Part shown: piece by piece, positions 25,686 to 33,540 of the stretch
How positions within the stretch are numbered: position 1 is the first letter of the stretch
Layout of the letters: each line of letters opens with the position of its first letter
Virus record (IMG/VR): IMGVR_UViG_3300044910_000043
Location: 1-36,362 of that record
Length of the DNA stretch: 36,362 nucleotides
Source: a virus
Reading direction: 5' to 3' (one strand)
Program-made: the position numbers and the translations under genes
The notes under the pieces: generated by a model
The model's input: the letters and a program-made list of their open reading frames with translations, nothing else
Databases searched by the model: none
What the model was told of the DNA's origin: nothing

Positions 25686-27642
25686 ACCACCCGATATATC
25701 CGAACGCGTAATCATTGACCTATCGGGTCGCATCTCTACATACTTTGACCCCACTACCTATAAATATGATGTTGCTATCGGTGGTATGCCTTTCATCTAT
25801 GCCATTACTGATAACACTCCATACCGTAGGCAGACTGCAGAGTTTCGTACTCAGCGTGTGGACCAACTCCGTGACCCAGGCGAGCAGTCGCTTTCTGGTT
25901 CTGGCTACTGGATTAGAAGCCAATCATCATTTCATCTTGGTGCAGGCTCTACCTATCAGGAACCTATAATTGGCACGCTAGAAGAAGCACGCTTTCGTTT
26001 CTATGATTCAATAGGTATTAACCCTTGGACTCCTGGACAAATATCTTTGCTGCGTAGAACAGTATTACAAGAAGCAGCAACAGGAGATAGCCGTGTTTTT
26101 AATACGGTAATTGGTGGCGTTGAATATCTAATCTTGGTTAAGTACGCATCTACTGAGGCTGCTCGCGTGGTTCGCATTAGAGTAAGCGATTTAACAGAAA
26201 CTACAATACTAACTAACACCGACATTACTGAAAGTATTATTGCTGTAACCATGGGCGGTAATGACCTAATGATGGTTACCCCCACCAAGGTTTGGCGCTA
26301 TTCCTTTGATGCAACTTCCCCTGCTATACATCAGGATTATGCAATCAACACCGCCAATGCAGAGCAAGGCACCATTGGATATGTTAAGAATCGTTTTATA
26401 TTGGCTTACCATGATACAGCCAAAAATACATTTGTTTATGAATTAAATAAAAACACTGGCTCATCCACAAACCTAAGCACTCTTACTGCAGTTAACGGTA
26501 GTACTACACTACCTACTTCATATACTTTTAGAGCCGTTGCTGAATCAGGTGCAGCAATCTATGTAGGTGGATTTTCTGGCAATCAAGGCAGTGTATTTAA
26601 AATAACTGTTGCTAATGATGGAACGCTAAATACAATGACTACTGTCATTTCGCTTCCTAATGATGAGCAGATTACTGGACTACTTGGCTACTTAGGAACC
26701 TATGTAATCCTTGGCACTAGCCAAGGCTTGCGTGTTGCTATTGCTAATGAGGTTGGCGATTTGTCCTATGGACCGCTTGTATTTAAAACCTCACTTGGTG
26801 TATTCAAAATGAGTGCTACTGGCTCATACATATATGCTGGAGTTGACTCTGGTATTGGTGGCTACTCTGGAATTTACCGAGTTGATTTAGGTCAACCACT
26901 GCAAAATGGTGGATATGCTTATGCAACTGATGTATATGCTGAAAGCGTAACAGGTAAAGTAGAAGGTGTAGCACTTACTATTACTGGTCGCTTAGCCTTC
27001 TGTGTTAACGGTGATGGCTTATTTATTGAACATGCTACAGAATTAGTTGAATCAGGTGAGTTAATAACAGGTATTATCCGTTATGAAACTCTTGAAAACA
27101 AAGCATGGAAGCGTATAAAACTACGCACCGAAGGAACATTGCAAGGTGATATTGATATTTTCCGCGTTGATAATGGAGTGGATTCAGCCTTTCGTACTGT
27201 AACTCAAGGAAGCACAGAGGACTATGACTATGACTTATCCTCCGTTTATGAGGATGTTAATGTTGAAGCGCAATTTAAGTTCCGCCTCAATCGTAACGAT
27301 ACGACTGCCACGACTGGCGCTATTATTTACGGTTACTCTGTTAAGGCTTTGCCTACTCCTACCCGCGCTCGTGTTGTTCAGTTTCCTGTCTTTTGTTTTG
27401 ATTCCGAGCGTGACCGCCATAAAAACATTATGGGTTTCCCAGGTTATGCGCTCGGTAGACTCCAAGCCTTAGAACAAATGGAAGCACAAGGCGAAACAAT
27501 CATCATCCAAGATTTTACTGCTGGTGGAGAACCAACGGAAGCAGTGATTGAGCAGGTAACTTTTACCCGCACAAGTCCATCTGATGGCGCTTTCTCAGGC
27601 TACGGTGGAATTCTCCAGATTACTGCTCGTACTGTCGTTTAA
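25672..27642 (+). CDS. Large tail protein, propeller-like (putative)
   Basis: 656 aa from ATG 25672 with AAGGAG five bases upstream. Beta-rich throughout, with repeated blade-like segments between about 150 and 440 (for example IGGVEYLILVKYAS, VTMGGNDLMMVTPTKVWRYS, GQPLQNGGYAYATDVYAE), which suggest a propeller or repeated-sheet tail hub. The N-terminal 60 residues and a C-terminal domain (about 570-656) flank it. Position between fibres and lysis genes fits a tail tube, nozzle or hub of a short tail. It ends in GTT-TAA, with the stop inside a GTTTAAAC word (27637). Specific family not recognised. Confidence 0.65.
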   Translation: MAGSRPPDISERVIIDLSGRISTYFDPTTYKYDVAIGGMPFIYAITDNTPYRRQTAEFRTQRVDQLRDPGEQSLSGSGYWIRSQSSFHLGAGSTYQEPIIGTLEEARFRFYDSIGINPWTPGQISLLRRTVLQEAATGDSRVFNTVIGGVEYLILVKYASTEAARVVRIRVSDLTETTILTNTDITESIIAVTMGGNDLMMVTPTKVWRYSFDATSPAIHQDYAINTANAEQGTIGYVKNRFILAYHDTAKNTFVYELNKNTGSSTNLSTLTAVNGSTTLPTSYTFRAVAESGAAIYVGGFSGNQGSVFKITVANDGTLNTMTTVISLPNDEQITGLLGYLGTYVILGTSQGLRVAIANEVGDLSYGPLVFKTSLGVFKMSATGSYIYAGVDSGIGGYSGIYRVDLGQPLQNGGYAYATDVYAESVTGKVEGVALTITGRLAFCVNGDGLFIEHATELVESGELITGIIRYETLENKAWKRIKLRTEGTLQGDIDIFRVDNGVDSAFRTVTQGSTEDYDYDLSSVYEDVNVEAQFKFRLNRNDTTATTGAIIYGYSVKALPTPTRARVVQFPVFCFDSERDRHKNIMGFPGYALGRLQALEQMEAQGETIIIQDFTAGGEPTEAVIEQVTFTRTSPSDGAFSGYGGILQITARTVV

Positions 27643-27660
27643 ACATATAAGGATAAGAAC

Positions 27661-27864
27661 ATGACACCTGCTGATTGGGCTGGCTTAGCCGTAGCCATAT
27701 TAACTTTAGTTGCTGGACTTGCTGGCGCTGTGCGCTGGATGGTCAAGCATTACCTATATGAATTAAGACCCAATGGTGGTTCTAGCCTTAAAGATAAAGT
27801 TAATTTACTAGAAGATAAAGTTGACCTATTAACTGATTTAGTTAAAGAACTATTGAGGAAATGA
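27661..27864 (+). CDS. Small membrane protein with coiled coil (holin-like accessory)
   Basis: 67 aa. One transmembrane segment (about residues 6-27, LAVAILTLVAGLAGAV), then a basic patch and a C-terminal Leu/Lys/Asp coiled coil (LKDKVNLLEDKVDLLTDLVKELL). Adjacent to the endolysin, three bases before it. This design occurs among phage holins and spanin-like lysis accessories. Confidence 0.65.
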   Translation: MTPADWAGLAVAILTLVAGLAGAVRWMVKHYLYELRPNGGSSLKDKVNLLEDKVDLLTDLVKELLRK

Positions 27865-27867
27865 GCG

Positions 27868-28398
27868 ATGACCAAACCCAAAGTTGCAAAGTCTGCCAGC
27901 CCTGCTGCATTGTCCATGCTACGCCAGGCGACTGCTCTTGCCCCCCTACGCAAGAAAGCCTCAGACGGTTTACTTCCTTCCACTGCACATTTGGCACTAA
28001 ATCCTAACTCAGACCACAACACAGGTCTTGCGGTAGATTTAACCCATGACCCAAAGAACGGTATTGACTGTTCAGATATTTTTCAACGCCTCAAAGAAGA
28101 TAACAGAGTTAGTTATCTCATATTCAATAGTAAGATTTGGTCACGCCAACATGCAAAGCAAGGTGACCGAAAGTATACGGGTCAAAATCCGCATACAAAA
28201 CACCTCCATGTTTCTATCAGACCTGAGTACGCTGGCGATACCAGCCCTTGGTTTTGGTGGAAGAATCAACCAAGCCTAGCCAAGCAAATAGTGGCAGAAG
28301 CCATCGGTTCAGCACCTAAGAAAAAGCCTGCCAAGGCTGAAGTATTGGTATGTACTTGTTGCAAGGTACATGGTTTGGCAAACAAGAAAGGTAAATAA
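27868..28398 (+). CDS. Endolysin, M15-type D-Ala-D-Ala peptidase
   Basis: 176 aa. Zinc-peptidase motifs are visible: S48-D49-H50-x-x-G-x-A-x-D57 and H109-x-x-H112-x-H114-V-S, as in VanY/M15 carboxypeptidase-like endolysins that cut peptidoglycan stem peptides. A Lys-rich linker leads to a C-terminal CTCCKVHG cluster, possibly a small metal-binding or wall-binding tag. No signal peptide; release would depend on the flanking membrane proteins. Placed in the lysis cassette between two small membrane proteins. Confidence 0.88.
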   Translation: MTKPKVAKSASPAALSMLRQATALAPLRKKASDGLLPSTAHLALNPNSDHNTGLAVDLTHDPKNGIDCSDIFQRLKEDNRVSYLIFNSKIWSRQHAKQGDRKYTGQNPHTKHLHVSIRPEYAGDTSPWFWWKNQPSLAKQIVAEAIGSAPKKKPAKAEVLVCTCCKVHGLANKKGK

Positions 28399-28584
28399 AT
28401 GCTGGAACAACTAAAGCAAGTATCGCTAACCTGGTTCCGTGCTGCAGCATCTGCTGCAATCGCACTCTACCTCGCTGGTGAAACAGACATTAAAACACTA
28501 GGAGTGGCTGCCCTTGCGGGTTTCCTTGGTCCTGTGTTGAAGTGGTTGGACCCATCGGCTGCCGAATTCGGTAGAGTAAAATAA
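28399..28584 (+). CDS. Holin (putative)
   Basis: 61 aa starting directly after the endolysin stop. Two hydrophobic segments (about 13-26, FRAAASAAIALYLAG, and 33-49, LGVAALAGFLGPVLKWL) with a short charged turn and charged C-terminus, the pattern of a class II holin that permeabilises the membrane. A strong terminator follows. Confidence 0.75.
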   Translation: MLEQLKQVSLTWFRAAASAAIALYLAGETDIKTLGVAALAGFLGPVLKWLDPSAAEFGRVK

Positions 28585-28608
28585 CTTAATACTGTTTAAA
28601 CAAAAGAA

Positions 28609-28655
28609 CCCCCGCCGTCAAGAAATTTCTTGATGAGCGGGGGCTTTTTTGTTTT
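28609..28655 (+). terminator. Strong intrinsic terminator of the late block
   Basis: CCCCCGC (28609-28615) pairs with GCGGGGG (28637-28643). Between them lies a perfect 16-bp palindrome TCAAGAAATTTCTTGA (28618-28633), which extends the stem. A T-rich tract CTTTTTTGTTTTT follows. A GTTTAAAC word (28594) precedes it. Confidence 0.9.
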
Positions 28656-28697
28656 TGTCTGATAAGGAGTAGTACCACTACAACACTTCCCCAAGTG

Positions 28698-28913
28698 CTA
28701 TAGCGTTTCAACTTTATCAAGCGGAGTTGGGGCTGTCAATTCAGCACCACATAAAGCACACTCTGCCTCAGTAAACCACAATGCAATCTCGCCATCCTCA
28801 AACATGCACGCGACTTTAAAAAGTTGAGAACCGCAAGGACATACATGAGTGGGAATACCACGATAACTGTGCTTTAATTGGCTTTGCTTCCGCTTACGCT
28901 TCAGCAAACTCAT
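28698..28913 (-). CDS. Small zinc-ribbon protein
   Basis: 71 aa on the minus strand between two plus-strand blocks. Basic N-terminus (LLKRKRKQSQ), then C25-P-C27-G and C52-A-L-C55-G knuckles around a beta-rich FEDGEIALWF core: a zinc ribbon of a type common in actinophages. May bind nucleic acid or act as a regulator. A short hairpin (CACTT-CCCC-AAGTG, about 28683-28696) lies just beyond its stop. It is divergent from the replication block, sharing a 125-base promoter region with it. Confidence 0.75.
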   Translation of the reverse strand: MSLLKRKRKQSQLKHSYRGIPTHVCPCGSQLFKVACMFEDGEIALWFTEAECALCGAELTAPTPLDKVETL

Positions 28914-29038
28914 ACACTTAGCCCGTTCTGCACGAACAGGAGTATACTGATTTTTTAATTACAACCTTGTAGTTCTCTCGGCGTGTCGCCGAATAGAGGA
29001 GTGAGGTACATATACACTCGCCCCTGCAAAGGAGAAAT
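28914..29038. promoter_or_regulatory. Divergent promoter region of the replication block
   Basis: Lies between the minus-strand zinc-ribbon gene and the nuclease gene. A TATACT box (28943-28948), an inverted repeat GTTC-TGCAC-GAAC (about 28925-28937) and a hairpin TCGGCG-TGT-CGCCGA (28978-28992) are visible, then AAAGGAG before the ATG. No confident -35 element. Confidence 0.4.
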
Positions 29039-29872
29039 ATGACACTTGAAGAAAAGACTGGGAAAGGCTATATCTCCCACAGTGCCATGAGTTCATGGCT
29101 TAATTGTGGCTGGGCATATTACCTGACCCGCATACAGAAAGTTGCTGAGAACCCATCCTACTGGCTTGTAGGTGGCAAATCTTTACATGAAGCGACAGAG
29201 ATATACGACACAAATCCCGATAACTTTGACCCTACTGCAGTATTTACTGCACGATGGGAGGAGAACTATCGTCTTGCTGACAACGGCATGCCGTTCCGTG
29301 CTGGTGGCAGGGCTACTAAGGCGTATCCCAACAAAGAGGATGCATCATGGTGGTTGGAAAATGGACCCAAGATGGTGGATTTTTGGATTCAGTTCCGACA
29401 AGATAGTGGATACCAGCCATATCAATTATCAGGTGGTGAGTTCGCCATTGAAACTGAACTTAATGTAGAAATCGGTGGTGTATTAATGAAAGGATTTTTG
29501 GACCGACTTATGGTTTCACCTGCTGGTGAACTAATTGTTGTGGACATAAAGACTTCTAGTAAACCACCCGTTACCTATACACAACTAGGCACATACGCGA
29601 TTATGTGCGAGAAGGCTATGGGTATTCGCCCTGTTAAGGGTGCTTACTTCATGGCTCGTACTGGTGAGTTAACTGAGCCAGTAGACTTAACACACTACAC
29701 TGAAAAGCGTTTAGCCTCACAGGTTAAAGGCTTTAAGATTGCTGTTGACAACAACATATTCATACCGCAACCAGGATTTATGTGCGGTACATGTTCTGTT
29801 AATCATGCTTGCTATGCAGTAAATGGTTCCGAATCACATAAATACCCCGAACTAGGAGATACAGATGAGTGA
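29039..29872 (+). CDS. Cas4/RecB-like PD-(D/E)XK exonuclease
   Basis: 277 aa. N-terminal SHSAMSSWLNCGWAYYL, a core with E(~139) in ETELNVEIGG, D(~156) in KGFLDR and D-x-K in VVDIKTS (about 167-173), then a C-terminal CGTCSVNHAC (about 248-257), which with the N-terminal Cys may hold an iron-sulphur cluster. This is the Cas4/AddB-like nuclease arrangement used in phage DNA recombination and processing. First gene of the replication block; overlaps the next by eight bases. Confidence 0.85.
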   Translation: MTLEEKTGKGYISHSAMSSWLNCGWAYYLTRIQKVAENPSYWLVGGKSLHEATEIYDTNPDNFDPTAVFTARWEENYRLADNGMPFRAGGRATKAYPNKEDASWWLENGPKMVDFWIQFRQDSGYQPYQLSGGEFAIETELNVEIGGVLMKGFLDRLMVSPAGELIVVDIKTSSKPPVTYTQLGTYAIMCEKAMGIRPVKGAYFMARTGELTEPVDLTHYTEKRLASQVKGFKIAVDNNIFIPQPGFMCGTCSVNHACYAVNGSESHKYPELGDTDE

Positions 29873-30257
29873 GAACACACCAATCCAAATCAACTTCAAG
29901 ACCAAGAAAGATGGCATGTTGATTAACCTTCGTGCTCAAGATGGTGCTGAACTTGATTTATTGCTTGACCAACTTACACAGCGCATTGCTGCGTTAGTTG
30001 ACCTTGAGAAAACTGTTGAAGGTATGGCAGTTGTCAAGGATGCTTTTCCAAATTCAGTACCAATACAAGGTACCACTGCGGTACCACGCCCAACTCAAGC
30101 AGCACCTGCAGCAGGAGCGCCTGATTGTTCTTGTGGTAGTGGACCTATGCGCTTTGTACCAGCAGGTATTGCTAAGGCAACAGGTCGCCCATATAAGGCG
30201 TTCTACGCTTGCCCTAAGCCACAGGGACAGGCTTGCCAAAACAAAGTAACCGTATAG
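29865..30257 (+). CDS. Hypothetical protein with C-terminal zinc finger
   Basis: 130 aa. Residues 1-60 form a beta-alpha unit, followed by an Ala/Pro-rich linker (about 65-86) and a Cys-rich end (C88-S-C90-G, C116-P, C124) that could bind zinc in a ribbon. Placed between a nuclease and a RecA-like ATPase, it may be a single-stranded DNA-binding or loading protein. Inference from context. Confidence 0.65.
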   Translation: MSENTPIQINFKTKKDGMLINLRAQDGAELDLLLDQLTQRIAALVDLEKTVEGMAVVKDAFPNSVPIQGTTAVPRPTQAAPAAGAPDCSCGSGPMRFVPAGIAKATGRPYKAFYACPKPQGQACQNKVTV

Positions 30258-30260
30258 TTC

Positions 30261-31040
30261 ATGCGCCTCTTATCTCGCGCTATTCGTACTGCATCAGCAG
30301 GGGGTGCAACACTGCCAACAGTGTGGCGCTCTCTGCTTGAGCAGCAAATAGCGTTTAGACGGGGCGAGGTGAGCATGATTGCTGGTCCTCCAGGGGCTGG
30401 TAAATCAACACTTGCTCTGTCACTTGCAGTGCATGTGCAAGTACCAACACTTTACATCTCGGCAGATACACACTCTCATACTATGAGTTTGCGTTTGCTT
30501 GCGATGTTAACTGGTAGGTCACAAGCAGAAGTTGAACCAATGATGGAAGCAGATAGGGAGTGGGCAGCACAAATGCTCAAGCCTGCTGACCACATCATGT
30601 GGGAGTTTGATTCAGCACCTACGCTTAAAGATATTGAGGATGCAATCCTTGCATCTCGTGAGCGACTTGGGAAAGATGTTGAACTTATCGTGCTTGATAA
30701 TGCCGTAGATGTAACCCTTGATGGACAAGATGAGTGGGGCGGATTACGCACTCTCATGCGTGAACTCAAGTGGTGGGCTAGAGATACTGGCGCTGCTGTT
30801 GTTGTTTGCCACCATACAAGTGAAGGCGTTAATGGCAATCCTTGCCCACCACGCTCTGCACTGCATGGAAAAATTGCTCAGACTCCATCATTAATACTTA
30901 CAGTTCATGGACAACTTGCATCAATGGGTGTCTGTGCTGTGAAGAACCGATATGGACCAGCCGATGCCAATGGCGCAACACCAGTATGGCTTGCTTATGA
31001 CCCTGCAAGTATGCAGATTAAAGATTTAGTTGCACCGTAA
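30261..31040 (+). CDS. RecA/DnaB-like ATPase (replicative helicase candidate)
   Basis: 259 aa. Walker A GPPGAGKST at about 41-50, LYISADTHS after strand 2, Walker B LIVLDNAVD at about 142-150, and CHHTSEG with ALHGKIAQT as sensor-type motifs. This is the RecA-fold core shared by DnaB/RepA-type helicases and related phage ATPases. No N-terminal primase or DnaB helical domain is present, so it is a minimal form. An internal ATG at 30375 has a site, but the upstream WRSLLEQQIAFRRGEV segment is typical of the family, so I keep 30261. Confidence 0.85.
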   Translation: MRLLSRAIRTASAGGATLPTVWRSLLEQQIAFRRGEVSMIAGPPGAGKSTLALSLAVHVQVPTLYISADTHSHTMSLRLLAMLTGRSQAEVEPMMEADREWAAQMLKPADHIMWEFDSAPTLKDIEDAILASRERLGKDVELIVLDNAVDVTLDGQDEWGGLRTLMRELKWWARDTGAAVVVCHHTSEGVNGNPCPPRSALHGKIAQTPSLILTVHGQLASMGVCAVKNRYGPADANGATPVWLAYDPASMQIKDLVAP

Positions 31041-31053
31041 TGAAAGGAAATAA

Positions 31054-31386
31054 ATGACAAAAGATACTAACTGGGAACTACGAGTAGTTGAAAACATGGG
31101 CGAAGTAGTAGGCTCAGTGGACAGCGAGGATGTAGTCGTGCCTACTAAGACACTGATTACAGATATGAAAGCGCAGTTAATGTTTATACCTAAGAATTTT
31201 ACTTGGACAGTGGGATGGAGAACTTATGTTTGGCAGGAGAAAGAAACAGGGCGGTTCAAAGAACTCACCCAAGAACAACATGAAACACTTTTCAGTGGAG
31301 GAACTGTCAGTTACACCGAAGATGGTGGAGGAGGCGATACTCCAAGCAAAACTACCCGAAGTAATAAAGGAAGCACTGATAAATGA
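31054..31386 (+). CDS. Hypothetical replication-block protein
   Basis: 110 aa, ATG with AAAGGAAA upstream. Beta-rich N-terminal part with a Trp/Tyr-rich FTWTVGWRTYVWQEKETGRF segment. The C-terminal 30 residues are Gly/Thr/Ser/Lys-rich and overlap the next gene in another frame. Function unknown; acts in or near DNA replication by position. Confidence 0.6.
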   Translation: MTKDTNWELRVVENMGEVVGSVDSEDVVVPTKTLITDMKAQLMFIPKNFTWTVGWRTYVWQEKETGRFKELTQEQHETLFSGGTVSYTEDGGGGDTPSKTTRSNKGSTDK

Positions 31387-31642
31387 ACTCCCAAACTTTG
31401 TGGAATTTGTTGATGAAACGACAAATAAAATCTTCAACCCTTCCGCCATCTGGTTTGAGTCAATCCAGTTTGCTGACTATGTGGCGCAACTTGCTACTCA
31501 TCTCAGGGAAGAACACGGAGGAGAGTGCCGAGAAGAAATCGCAGGAAAGTTAATTATTATGTCGGAGAACTTTAAAGAGTTAGCCGAACACGCAATGAAA
31601 ATTTTAGACAATTCAGAAAAGAGTATGAAACATGGCGCATAG
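31226..31642 (+). CDS. Hypothetical helical protein
   Basis: 138 aa if started at ATG 31226, which has GGAG five bases upstream but gives a 161-base overlap with the previous gene. ATG 31280 or 31322 would shorten the overlap but have weaker sites. The body is acidic and alpha-helical (VTPKMVEEAILQAKLPEVI onward), without enzyme motifs. Overlaps the glycosyltransferase gene by 11 bases. Confidence 0.6.
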   Translation: MFGRRKKQGGSKNSPKNNMKHFSVEELSVTPKMVEEAILQAKLPEVIKEALINELPNFVEFVDETTNKIFNPSAIWFESIQFADYVAQLATHLREEHGGECREEIAGKLIIMSENFKELAEHAMKILDNSEKSMKHGA

Positions 31643-32378
31643 TAATAAAGAAATGCTTTCCATTATTTGGTGCGACAATGGCACTACCGATGGCAAGTTT
31701 ACTGAGGGCTTGGTTTATACACTGATACATGCAGCATCCGTTGGTGTGCCAGTTAACAATGCTGTTCGTGTTCAAGGTAATCAGATTGCCCGACAAAGAC
31801 AAGCAGCCATTGAGATGTGGCAGCAGGTCAATACCGATTGGGCGCTGTGGGTTGATTCAGATATTGTCTTAACCAAAGAGATGTTAAAGAGTCTATGGGA
31901 TGCTGCTGACAAGGTAGCCCGACCTATAGTAAGTGGTGTTTATTTCATCTCTAAGCAGATGGAAGGCTCACTCATGCAGCCTATGCCTTGTGTCTTTAAT
32001 GAAACTGGCAATGAGTATGAGATTAGTTATCTTCATCCTCTACCTAAGAATCAGATAGTAAAGGTTGATAATGCAGGCATGGGTTTAGTGCTGATGCATA
32101 AGAGCGTACTCAAGGGTTTAAACGATAAGTTCCCTGACCAGTTTTGGTTTGGCGAGAACAACGAACGAGGAGAGAAATTTATCGGTGAAGATATTTCTTT
32201 CTTCCGAAAGGTAAAGGCTGCAGGCATACCTGTTCATGCCCATACTGGTGTACTTGCTAAACACATGAAACGATTTGCTTTTGATGAAGCCTATTACAAC
32301 CTGTATTGGACAGCAGCAGCAGAAGCAGTAGAGAGGAGAGAACGCGATGCCAAGTCAGCAAGTAGCCAACAAGCGTAG
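31632..32378 (+). CDS. Glycosyltransferase, GT-A fold (putative)
   Basis: 248 aa. A D-x-D metal and nucleotide-sugar motif occurs in WALWVDSDIVLT (about 70-81), preceded by an RQRQAAIEMW helix and followed by ARPIVSGVYF and a late GEDISFFRKVKAAGI (about 200), the usual plan of family 2-type GT-A transferases. It sits inside the replication block, not by the fibres, so a target on DNA bases or a host surface polymer are both possible. No membrane segment. GTTTAAAC at 32116. Confidence 0.75.
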   Translation: MAHSNKEMLSIIWCDNGTTDGKFTEGLVYTLIHAASVGVPVNNAVRVQGNQIARQRQAAIEMWQQVNTDWALWVDSDIVLTKEMLKSLWDAADKVARPIVSGVYFISKQMEGSLMQPMPCVFNETGNEYEISYLHPLPKNQIVKVDNAGMGLVLMHKSVLKGLNDKFPDQFWFGENNERGEKFIGEDISFFRKVKAAGIPVHAHTGVLAKHMKRFAFDEAYYNLYWTAAAEAVERRERDAKSASSQQA

Positions 32379-32712
32379 AGGTGCTGCATGGGAAATAGAC
32401 CTTGCTGATTTCTTTATGCAACAAGGTTTAAACGCACAGCGTTTACCTCGTGCTGGTCGTAATGACATTGGCGATGTGTTTGTTCCTGGAGTCAATGGTA
32501 TCTATGTAGTGGAAGCCAAGGCTCCACGGCGGGATGGTCGCATTGATTTGAGTGGTTGGATTCGTGAGTCTGAGATTGAGGCAGAGAATTACCGTATTGC
32601 AAAGCGATTGACAGTTGCGCCTACACCATTGGTGATTATCAAGGCAAGCAACAAAGGGACAGGTGAAGCCTATGTCGTTCAGAAACTCAGTGATGTCCTC
32701 TCCAACCTCTAA
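32347..32712 (+). CDS. Holliday-junction resolvase-like PD-(D/E)XK nuclease
   Basis: 121 aa with a GAGGAGAG site. Motifs: KRRGAAWEIDLADFF (Glu near 15), G-D near 41-42 in NDIGDVFVPG, and E-A-K at about 56-58 in VVEAKAPRR, the E...D...ExK core of Hjc/VRR-type nucleases. Probably resolves branched DNA during replication and packaging. It overlaps both neighbours. GTTTAAAC at 32426 encodes G-L-N. Confidence 0.8.
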   Translation: MPSQQVANKRRGAAWEIDLADFFMQQGLNAQRLPRAGRNDIGDVFVPGVNGIYVVEAKAPRRDGRIDLSGWIRESEIEAENYRIAKRLTVAPTPLVIIKASNKGTGEAYVVQKLSDVLSNL

Positions 32713-33070
32713 ACACAGCATAGTTAAAGTACTTGAGCATTACGGATTTGTAATTCCTCAGAATCGTGGAGGGTGGCAATCAATTCGTTGCGCTTTTCAC
32801 AATGACCATGTGAAGTCGGCTCGTTTAAACATAGACAATGGTGGCTTCAGATGTTTTGCCTGCGACATGGCAGGAGATGTGTATTCATTAATCATGAAAA
32901 AAGAAGGAGTGGATTATGGCAAGGCTCTCAAAATCGCAGAGAGAATTACTGGCGAAAGCAACGGAGAACTACGCAACAAGCCTAGGAGAAGCGTTGCCTT
33001 ACCTAATGAATCGCGGTATAACGGAGCAAACGGCGCGTATGTTCCGCCTCGGATTCGTGGCGAATCCTGA
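32672..33070 (+). CDS. DNA primase, zinc-binding domain (split primase part 1)
   Basis: 132 aa from ATG 32672 (AGGTGA upstream). A CHC2-type zinc finger is visible at C40-x-x-H43 and C61-x-x-C64, followed by MAGDVYSLIMKKEG, typical of DnaG N-termini that recognise the template. The gene ends with a basic, Gly/Asn/Pro-rich tail (YVPPRIRGES). The last 155 bases also encode the start of the Toprim protein in another frame. GTTTAAAC at 32823. Confidence 0.85.
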   Translation: MSFRNSVMSSPTSKHSIVKVLEHYGFVIPQNRGGWQSIRCAFHNDHVKSARLNIDNGGFRCFACDMAGDVYSLIMKKEGVDYGKALKIAERITGESNGELRNKPRRSVALPNESRYNGANGAYVPPRIRGES

Positions 33071-33536
33071 AGCAGGACATGAACCTTACCTCGGTAAGTT
33101 GGCTATCCCATACCTCACTCCATCGGGTGTGATTGATATTCGTTTCCGTAGTTTAAACAACGATAGCGGTCCGAAGTATCTATCAAGACCTGGAGCAAGC
33201 ACACACATTTACAATGTTGATGCGCTTAGTAGTGATACAGATTTTCTTGTGATATGCGAGGGTGAATTAGACACCATCATCGCTACACAAGTTGGCTTCT
33301 CAGCAGTGGGATTGCCTGGGGCTAACAACTGGAAACCATTTTACTCTCGTGTTCTTGCAGACTGGGAAAAGATTATGTTGTTTTGTGATGGTGATAACGC
33401 AGGTAAAGAGATGGCAAAGACCCTCTCAAGAGAATTGGACAATGTATTCCCCGTGTTCATGCCTGATAACTGCGATGTTAACGATGTGTTCCTTACCGAA
33501 GGAGCAGAGGGACTACGAAAGCGAGTGGGTGTTTAA
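32916..33536 (+). CDS. DNA primase, Toprim catalytic domain (split primase part 2)
   Basis: 206 aa. ATG 32916 has a good AAGGAG six bases upstream, inside the zinc-finger gene. Toprim motifs: the Glu in VICEGELDT (about 111-116) and D-G-D in LFCDGDNAGKEMA (about 156-165), with SAVGLPGANNWK between. The N-terminus (LPYLMNRGITEQTARMF, then LAIPYLTPSGVIDIRFR) matches the DnaG catalytic-core lead-in. With part 1 it reconstitutes a primase that lacks the helicase-binding C-terminus. It ends GTT-TAA within GTTTAAAC 33531. Confidence 0.88.
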   Translation: MARLSKSQRELLAKATENYATSLGEALPYLMNRGITEQTARMFRLGFVANPEAGHEPYLGKLAIPYLTPSGVIDIRFRSLNNDSGPKYLSRPGASTHIYNVDALSSDTDFLVICEGELDTIIATQVGFSAVGLPGANNWKPFYSRVLADWEKIMLFCDGDNAGKEMAKTLSRELDNVFPVFMPDNCDVNDVFLTEGAEGLRKRVGV

Positions 33537-33540
33537 ACAA

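Noticed and set aside
32895-32901. A6G heptamer as a slippery site producing a fused primase
   Set aside because: The heptamer is out of the canonical -1 phase, and the Toprim frame would need +1. A good ribosome site explains the second gene.
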